Under the pieces are notes generated by a model. The model saw only the letters and a program-made list of their open reading frames with translations, was not told where the DNA came from and searched no databases. A DNA stretch of 64,000 nt from Bradyrhizobiaceae bacterium Ga0074131 (GTDB taxonomy: Bacteria; Pseudomonadota; Alphaproteobacteria; Rhizobiales; Xanthobacteraceae), in contig LNEC01000022.1 in NCBI GenBank assembly GCA_001464035.1, forward strand, positions 302,651 to 366,650, read 5' to 3'. The position numbers were made by a program, and so were the translations under genes. Below, piece by piece: positions 56,810-64,000 of the stretch. Each line of letters opens with the position of its first letter. Position 1 is the first letter of the stretch.

Positions 56810-56836
56810 TTGCATGGGGTTGTTTTCGATATTTTT
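56810..56836. repeat. Dispersed intergenic repeat, copy 2
   Basis: ttgcatggggttgttttcga followed by tattttt, near-identical to 28874-28899. Confidence 0.65.
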
Positions 56837-56877
56837 GGTTTGGGCCCGCCGGCGTACCCCCGTCGTGAAGCTGCAAC

Positions 56878-57852
56878 TCACTGCATCGCCGCGACCTTGA
56901 TGCCGGTCGGGCCGAGAATGACCACGAACAGCACCGGCAGGAAGAACAGGATCATCGGCACCGTCAGCTTCGGCGGCAGCGCGGCGGCCTTCTTCTCGGC
57001 CTCGTTCATGCGCATGTCGCGGTTCTCCTGCGCCATCACCCGAAGGCTCTGGCCGAGCGGGGTGCCGTAGCGTTCCGACTGCATCAACGCCAGGCAGACC
57101 GACTTCACGCCCTCGAGCCCGGTGCGCTTGGCCAGATTTTCGTAGGCCACCTTGCGGTCCTGCAGATAGGACAGCTCGGCCGTGGTCAGCGTGAACTCTT
57201 CCGAAAGCGCCACCGACTGGCTCACGATCTCGACGGCGACCTTGCGGAAGGCGACTTCGATCGACATGCCGGACTCGATGCAGATCAGCAGCAGATCGAG
57301 CGCATCGGGAAACGCGCGCTTGATCGAGAGCTGGCGCTTGGAGATAGCGTTCCTCAGGAACAGCATCGGCGCCTGCAGGCCGACATAGGCCGCGCCGATG
57401 CACATGCCGATCTTCACCGGCATCGAGTATTGCATCTGCGAGATCACGAAAACATACAGCACGGCGCCGACGAACACCACGATCGGCGTCACCAGGCGGA
57501 AGAACAGGAAGGTGACGTAGGGCGCCTGGCCGCGGTAGCCGGCCATGATCAGCTTGTCGCGCGCGGCTTCCTGCGCCAGCCATTTGGTCAGGTTGAAGTC
57601 CTCCACTACCTTGGAGACCAGCTGTTTCGGGGTCTGGCGCAGCGATACCTTCTCGGTCTTGGTGAGCCGGTCACGCTCGCGCTGCCGGATCCGCTCGCGC
57701 TCGCTGGCGACCGCCTTCATGCGCTTGGCGAGGCCCTCGCCGGCGAACAGCGGCATGATCAGCGTATAGGCGGTCGCGCTGGCGGCGATCGCGGCGAACA
57801 GCATGGTCATGAACCGCGCGTCGTGGAGCTTGGTGACCAGAAAATCAATCAT
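56878..57852 (-). CDS. tadC: Tad pilus platform protein TadC
   Basis: 324 residues. A T2SSF/GspF-like domain (KRAFPDALDLLLICIESGMSIEVAFRKVA) lies between N-terminal helices (MTMLFAAIAASATAYTLIMPLF; VTPIVVFVGAVLYVFVI) and a C-terminal helix (VPMILFFLPVLFVVILGP). It is an inner-membrane component of the type IVc pilus motor with TadB. It is the last gene of the locus, nine bases after tadB. Confidence 0.92.
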   Translation of the reverse strand: MIDFLVTKLHDARFMTMLFAAIAASATAYTLIMPLFAGEGLAKRMKAVASERERIRQRERDRLTKTEKVSLRQTPKQLVSKVVEDFNLTKWLAQEAARDKLIMAGYRGQAPYVTFLFFRLVTPIVVFVGAVLYVFVISQMQYSMPVKIGMCIGAAYVGLQAPMLFLRNAISKRQLSIKRAFPDALDLLLICIESGMSIEVAFRKVAVEIVSQSVALSEEFTLTTAELSYLQDRKVAYENLAKRTGLEGVKSVCLALMQSERYGTPLGQSLRVMAQENRDMRMNEAEKKAAALPPKLTVPMILFFLPVLFVVILGPTGIKVAAMQ

Positions 57853-57861
57853 GCGGCACCG

Positions 57862-58836
57862 TCAGAAGTCGAAGTTGATCATTCTCTTCATTACGAAGAT
57901 GCCCATGGACATCCAGATCAGGCAGCCGACCAGCATCAGCTGGCCGGTCGGATGCGTCCACAGCAGCGAGATGTAGTCGGGGGTCGAGAGGTAGACGAGC
58001 AGCATGACGATCGGCGGCAGTGAGCCGATGATGCCCGCGGACGCCTTGGCTTCCATCGACATGGCCTGGATCTTCTCGGCCATCTTCTTGCGGTCGCGCA
58101 GCACCTTCGACAGGTTGCCGAGCGCTTCCGACAGGTTGCCGCCGGACTTTTGCTGGATCGCGATCACGATCCCGAAGAAATTCGCTTCCGGCACCGGCAT
58201 CCGGTCGTACAGGCGCGCACAGGCTTCGCCGAGCGGCATGCCGATCGCCTGGGTTTCGACGATGGCGAGGAACTCGCCTTTCAGCGGCTCCGGCGCGTCG
58301 GCGGCGACCACCTTGATGGAATCGAACAGCGGCAGGCCGGATTTGATGCCGCGCACGATGACGTCGACGGCATCCGGCAGCGCCTTGAGGAAGGCCTTTT
58401 CCCGGCGCTTCTTGAGATAGCCGAGGCCCCAGCGCGGCAGCCCGAAGCCGGCGGCAAACGCAAGGCCCAGCGCACCGAGCGGCCCGCCTCCGAACGTCAT
58501 CACCAGTCCAAAGCATGCAACGGCCAGAATGCCGGATACGACCACGAATTTCTTCGGCGTCCAGTCCAGGCCGGCCTGGGTGAGGCGGACGCTGAGCGAA
58601 ACCTTCTTGTCCTTCTGCCGGCGTGCGTCGAGTTCCTTGAGCGATCCTTCGACCTGCTCGCGGCGCGAACGCTGGTTCTTGTCGACGCCGCGGGCCACCG
58701 GCTCGGGGCTGGCGAAGGAGGCGCGGCGATGCTCGGCCTTGCGCTCTCCCGACAGCAGCGGATACAGGAACACCCATGCCACGCCGCCGATGGCGGTGGC
58801 GGCGAGGAAGGCCAGTGCGAGCGTTTGCAGGTTCAT
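57862..58836 (-). CDS. tadB: Tad pilus platform protein TadB
   Basis: 324 residues. One N-terminal helix, a basic cytoplasmic region, two helices (VVSGILAVACFGLVMTF; GALGLAFAAGFGLPRWGLG), then the GspF-like domain (LKALPDAVDVIVRGIKSGLPLFDSI; QQKSGGNLSEALGNLSKVLRDR) and C-terminal helices. It works with TadC and the CpaF ATPase. A longer overlapping frame here is a shadow. Confidence 0.92.
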   Translation of the reverse strand: MNLQTLALAFLAATAIGGVAWVFLYPLLSGERKAEHRRASFASPEPVARGVDKNQRSRREQVEGSLKELDARRQKDKKVSLSVRLTQAGLDWTPKKFVVVSGILAVACFGLVMTFGGGPLGALGLAFAAGFGLPRWGLGYLKKRREKAFLKALPDAVDVIVRGIKSGLPLFDSIKVVAADAPEPLKGEFLAIVETQAIGMPLGEACARLYDRMPVPEANFFGIVIAIQQKSGGNLSEALGNLSKVLRDRKKMAEKIQAMSMEAKASAGIIGSLPPIVMLLVYLSTPDYISLLWTHPTGQLMLVGCLIWMSMGIFVMKRMINFDF

Positions 58837-58847
58837 GGCGCGCTCCC

Positions 58848-60320
<1,473 letters not shown>

Positions 60321-60338
60321 GACGGTACTCCATGCGGG

Positions 60339-61604
60339 CTACTTGGCCCGCAGCTTCTCGAGCAGGGGTGACAGGAACGAACCCCGCGGTTTTTTGGTCT
60401 CGCCGCGGCCTGTCAGCCGTTGCGCGATCTGCAGAAAAATCTCGGTGGTGCGATGATTGGCGGAAATTTCCGCGATCATCTGGCCGTTGTTGGCGGCCGA
60501 GCCGAACATCTGCGGGTCGAACGGTATCGACGCGATCGGCTGGCTCTCGATCGCCTTGGCGAACTCGCCGGCGTTGATTTCCGGCCGTTTCGGCATGCCT
60601 ACCATATTGAGGCAGTACAGCGGCGTCCGGTCGTTGGGCCGCGATGCCTTCAACAGGTCGAACATGTTCTTGGTGTTGCGCAGGTTGGCGAGATCGGGCG
60701 CCCCGACGATCAGGATATCGTCGGCGCCGATCAGGGCCCGTTTGGTCCAGCCCGACCATTGATGAGGAACGTCGAGCACGATGCACGGCATCGTGGTGCG
60801 AAGCGTGTCGAAGATCGAATCGAAGGCTTCGGCGCCGAAGTCGTAGACCCTGTCCAGTGTCGCCGGTGCCGCCAGCAGGCTGAGGTGGTCGGTGCACTTC
60901 GACAGCAGGCGGTCGATGAAAGCGGTGTCGACGCGATCCGGCGAGAACACGGCGTCGGCAATGCCCTGCGGGGGATCCTGGTTGTAGTCGAGGCCGGCGG
61001 TGCCGAACGCGAGGTCGAGATCGGCGACCACGGAATCCAGCGCCAGGTCGCGTGCGATCGCCCAGGCGACGTTATGCGCGATGGTGGAGGAGCCGACGCC
61101 GCCCTTGGCGCCGACGACGGCGATGATGCGGCCGACGGCCTTGGCTTCCGGCGCCGAAAACAGGTTGCAGACCGAGCGCACCACTTCCAGCGCATTGACC
61201 GGCGCCAGCACATAGTCGCTGACGCCGCGGCGGACCAGTTCGCGATAAAGCGTGACGTCGTTGATCTTGCCGATCACGACCACCCTTGTTCCGGAATCGC
61301 ACACGGTGGCGAGCTGATCGAGACCGGCAAGGATATCGGTGCGGCCCTCGGTTTCCAGGATAATCACGTTCGGTGTCGGCGCGATGCGATAGGCCTCGAT
61401 GGCGGCAGCCATGCCGCCCATCTGGATCTTGAGATGGGCCTTGCCGAGGCGGCGGTCTTCGCCCGCCGACTGCACGGCGGCCGCGGTTTCCACGGTCTCG
61501 CAAAACGCCTGCACCGACACGCGCGGCGCCGGCGCGATGTGATCGTCGGCGGGCGGCGATGCGTCCGGCTGCTGTTCGGAATTCTGGCGCGCGTAACTGA
61601 TCAT
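60339..61604 (-). CDS. cpaE: Pilus localisation protein CpaE/TadZ
   Basis: 421 residues. A receiver-like N-terminal domain (VIILETEGRTDILAGLDQLA; RRGVSDYVLAPVN) is followed by a ParA/MinD-type ATPase with deviant Walker A VVGAKGGVGSST near residue 167. CpaE positions the Tad machine, often at a cell pole. Its ATG overlaps the cpaD stop (61601-61604). Confidence 0.93.
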   Translation of the reverse strand: MISYARQNSEQQPDASPPADDHIAPAPRVSVQAFCETVETAAAVQSAGEDRRLGKAHLKIQMGGMAAAIEAYRIAPTPNVIILETEGRTDILAGLDQLATVCDSGTRVVVIGKINDVTLYRELVRRGVSDYVLAPVNALEVVRSVCNLFSAPEAKAVGRIIAVVGAKGGVGSSTIAHNVAWAIARDLALDSVVADLDLAFGTAGLDYNQDPPQGIADAVFSPDRVDTAFIDRLLSKCTDHLSLLAAPATLDRVYDFGAEAFDSIFDTLRTTMPCIVLDVPHQWSGWTKRALIGADDILIVGAPDLANLRNTKNMFDLLKASRPNDRTPLYCLNMVGMPKRPEINAGEFAKAIESQPIASIPFDPQMFGSAANNGQMIAEISANHRTTEIFLQIAQRLTGRGETKKPRGSFLSPLLEKLRAK

Positions 61605-62341
61605 TTGCCTGTGTCGCTGAGTTTGGCCTTGTCGGATTCGGGATAGGTGGTGGTGGTCGTGGTACCCTTGCGATACTTCTCGAAAGCGGTGGTGCGCCGG
61701 GTCGTATAGGCCGGGGTTTCACTTCGCGGCTGCGCCAGGTCGGCCGGATTGTCGACCATCGCCGCCATGTTGCGCTGATAGGCGCAGCCAAAGTTGTAGT
61801 ACGGCTTGTTTTCGAAATAGGATTTGTTCTTGATCGAGGGGCCGAGATCCTCCGGCCATAACCCGCAAGGGCCGGCCACCGCGGAGATCTTTGGATAGTT
61901 CAACCGGATCGTCGCCATGGTACGCGGGTCTTCCGGCCTGTAGCTGCGGGCAACGATGCCGCGAGGCGGCACGCCGGCGGCCGTCAGCGTCGCCTGAATT
62001 TCCCGGAACGAGTCCGCGGCCGCGCGCCCATTCGGCGTCCCGACCGGCACGTCGGCGGTGATCGCGCCGGTGCCCTCGCGCAGCCAGACGTGCGCCAGTC
62101 CGATCACGTCGGCGCGCTGCGCAGCGGTAAGCCCGCCCCGCGCCTGCCCGACGAAGATCACGATCGAGCGGTTGGCTTCTTCGATGGCGATCGGATGGCG
62201 CTGGCGATAATCGTTGGGAAAGCTCTCGGCAACGGCGACATCGCCGGCGTGCCTGCATGCTCCCAGGACGACGGCCAGGCCGACGAGCGTTCCCGCCAGG
62301 CGGAAAGCGCGATGGCGATCGAGGGGTGGTTTGGTTATCAT
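61601..62341 (-). CDS. cpaD: Pilus assembly lipoprotein CpaD
   Basis: 246 residues. The lipoprotein signal ends in VVLGAC (Cys near 29). Family features are YRQRHPIAIEEANRSIVIFVG and the C-terminal CGLWPEDLG...YYNFGCAYQRNMAAMVDNPADLAQPR. It associates with the CpaC secretin at the outer membrane. gaggaagaag precedes its ATG, 22 bases after the ancestral cpaC stop. Confidence 0.9.
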   Translation of the reverse strand: MITKPPLDRHRAFRLAGTLVGLAVVLGACRHAGDVAVAESFPNDYRQRHPIAIEEANRSIVIFVGQARGGLTAAQRADVIGLAHVWLREGTGAITADVPVGTPNGRAAADSFREIQATLTAAGVPPRGIVARSYRPEDPRTMATIRLNYPKISAVAGPCGLWPEDLGPSIKNKSYFENKPYYNFGCAYQRNMAAMVDNPADLAQPRSETPAYTTRRTTAFEKYRKGTTTTTTYPESDKAKLSDTGK

Positions 62342-62362
62342 CGTCTTCTTCCTCGTCCCGCC

Positions 62363-63803
62363 TCAGTCGGTAATAAAGCCGTAGGTGCCGCGATAATTCC
62401 GTGCCGGTTCGACGCGGCCCGGAACGCCGTAGATGCGATTGATGCTGCCGAGCAGGTCGGCCTGCGTCATCCGGCCTCGACAGGTCCTTCTGCGCCACCG
62501 CGCGCACGATGAAGGGCGTCACCAGCACCATCAGTTCGGTCTGGCTGTTGACGTAGTCGCGGCTGCGGAACAGCGTTCCGAGCACCGGCAGCTGCGCCAG
62601 GCCGGGCAGGCCATTGATGGCCTGCTTGGTCTGTTCCTGGATCAGGCCGGCCATCGCCATCGCGCCGCCCGAGGGAATCTCCAGCGTGGTTTCCGCGCGG
62701 CGGGTCTTGATCGAGGGGACCGTCAGCGAATTGCCCGACCCCTGGCTCAACGTGATGGCGTTTTCGTTCGACAGCTCGGAGACCTCGGTCATCACCCGCA
62801 GGCTGATACGACCCTCGGTCAGCACCACCGGCGTGAAGTTGAGCGAGATACCGAATTTCTTGAAGCTGATCTGGGTGTTGCAGACCCGGGTAACAGGGTC
62901 GCAGCTGAAGCCAGCCGGCACCGGAAATTCGCCGCCGGCGATGAAGGTCGCGGACTCGCCTGAAATCGCTGTCAGGTTCGGTTCGGCCAGCGTGCGCACC
63001 ACGCCGGCGCTTTCCATCGCGCGGATAGTGGCCGACACCGACGCCGGCGAGCCGAATGCGGCGGTCTGGTTGTTGCCGGGGACCAGCGCGCGGCCATAGG
63101 CGGTGAAGGGGTTGGAATTGTTGAAGCTCACCACCGCGGTGCCGTAGTTCAGGCTCCCGGTGAGGTCGATGCCGAGCTGCTTGATGATATTGCGCGCGAC
63201 TTCCGCAACGGTGACCTTCAGCATCACCTGGTCGCGGCCGCGCACGGCGATCGAGTTGACCACCTTGTCGAGGCCGCCGGCCAGGCGGGCCGCGAGCTCG
63301 CCGGCCTGCTGCGCCTCGATCGGCGTTGCCGCCGTACCGGTCAGCATGACGCCGTCGCCGACGCCTTCGATCTGGATGTCGGCATGGGGCAGCGTGGCCT
63401 TGAGCGCGGCGCGCAGGCCGTTGAGGTCGCGCTTGACGGCGATGTCGTAGGCGGCGATCTGCTGGCCGGCGGCATCGAAGAACACGATGTTGGTCTGGCC
63501 GACCGCGGCGCCGATGATGTAGGCGCGCTGCGACGAGCGGACGACGGCATTGGCGATCTTGGGATCCGCCACCAGCACGTCCTTGATGTCGCGCGGCAGG
63601 TCGATGATCACGGATTTGCCGATGCCGAGCGCGAGAAAGCGCGCGTTCATCTGGCCGTCATGGGCAACCGGCGCCGCGACGCGATAGTCGCCCGCCAGCA
63701 CCGGCGTCAGAGCCTGGTTCAACATCATCGCCGCGACAGCCGAGAACGACAGGGCGCGGACCGCGAAGGCCCGTATCACCGGCTGATTTCCCCTGCACTT
63801 CAT
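62363..63803 (-). pseudogene. cpaC: Tad secretin CpaC/RcpA, frameshifted near the C-terminus
   Basis: From the ATG at 63803 the frame encodes a signal peptide, a BON-type N-domain (GKSVIIDLPRDIKDVLVADPKIANAVV) and the secretin domain up to LMVLVTPFIVRAVAQKDLSRPDD, about 445 residues. At about 62464-62468 the frame changes. The expected C-terminal tail (ADLLGSINRIYGVPGR and onward to GTYGFITD with a stop at 62363) is intact in another frame. Roughly eight family residues between DD and ADLL seem missing, and the span is 3n+1 bases. As it stands the protein would run ~250 residues into cpaD in the wrong frame. The secretin barrel itself is complete, so partial function is possible. Confidence 0.85.
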
Positions 63804-63820
63804 TTCGCGCGTCCTCTCGG

Positions 63821-64000
63821 TCACTTCTGCATCGTGGTCTGGCTGGAGACGCCGTAGCGAACGACATTGACGTTGTCGCCACGCTTGGGAGCTTGATCGT
63901 CAGTTCGGTTCTCGACCACGTTGAGATCGGCGATGCTGCGCAGCGCCAGCGCCAGCGTGCCGCTCTGGCGCGCACGCGCCAGCGTCTCGGCCTGCTCGGG
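63821..64000 (-). CDS. cpaB: Pilus assembly protein CpaB/RcpC, C-terminal end
   Basis: The last 59 residues of a protein running off the window's right edge: it begins in the window at PEQAETLARARQSGTLALAL, continues LRSIADLNVVENR, and ends in VNVVRYGVSSQTTMQK with TGA at 63823-63821. The ARQSGTLALALRS phrase is typical of the CpaB C-terminus. CpaB is a periplasmic partner of the secretin. It lies 17 bases upstream of cpaC. Confidence 0.8.
   Translation of the reverse strand, partial: PEQAETLARARQSGTLALALRSIADLNVVENRTDDQAPKRGDNVNVVRYGVSSQTTMQK

Noticed and set aside
62363..63803. A natural fusion of the secretin with a long basic extension (701 codons)
   Set aside because: The extension is the out-of-frame reading of cpaD, and the true secretin tail is intact in another frame.

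Overview
The window is GC-rich chromosomal DNA from an alphaproteobacterium of the Hyphomicrobiales, most like Bradyrhizobium/Rhodopseudomonas (Nitrobacteraceae). This rests on gene families and order: a CycM-type membrane cytochrome c, a Yej peptide importer with two Tat-exported binding proteins, a tkt-gap-pgk-fba run, metF-metH, a Cpa/Tad pilus locus, and palindromic intergenic repeats typical of that family. The assignment was made by eye from protein sequence; no database search was run.

Layout. 1-1389: 3' part of an ABC exporter. 1509-4017 (-): an acetyltransferase and an OmpA-like/ExbB-like envelope pair. 4201-6050 (+): DUF1295 membrane protein coupled to a cyclopropane-synthase-like lipid methyltransferase. 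6362-10720 (+): RND efflux adaptor and pump. 10870-20915 (-): suhB-like phosphatase, Sel1-repeat protein, divergent ThiE, class I and class II aldolases, a MazEF-type toxin-antitoxin pair, pgk, gap and tkt. 21294-21970 (+): DUF4164 and ZapA, overlapping abnormally. 22015-23366 (-): MaiA-like GST and a Tat-exported DsrE-like protein. 23718-28489 (-): metF and a frameshifted metH. 29010-32576: flavin-dependent monooxygenase, pheA, kdsB, cycM. 32808-40508 (+): yejA-yejA-yejB-yejE-yejF.

40509-53368 is accessory DNA. Its first part (40524-49627) is a regulon: a divergent LacI-type repressor, two 18-bp operator palindromes, and an eight-gene operon with a NitT/TauT-type ABC importer, a DegT-type PLP aminotransferase and three dehydrogenases (HisD-like, SDR, zinc-type MDR). 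It lies between intact yejF and a decayed second copy of the yejF 3' end (49749-49888). I read this regulon as the best candidate for an undescribed catabolic system. Its dehydrogenase trio recalls the HpsNOP enzymes of sulfopropanediol degradation, but the aminotransferase does not fit that pathway. Beyond it lie a second-type tryptophanyl-tRNA synthetase with a hairpin over its ribosome-binding site, a RidA-like protein and an enolase-superfamily enzyme.

The core resumes at 53474 with an NlpC/P60 hydrolase and a leucyl aminopeptidase (-), TadD (+), then the Cpa/Tad locus (tadC, tadB, cpaF, cpaE, cpaD, cpaC, cpaB on -), which runs off the right edge. Three core genes (zapA start, metH middle, cpaC C-terminus) each show an out-of-frame junction that looks like a small deletion. 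These are either real lesions or repeated sequence/assembly errors.
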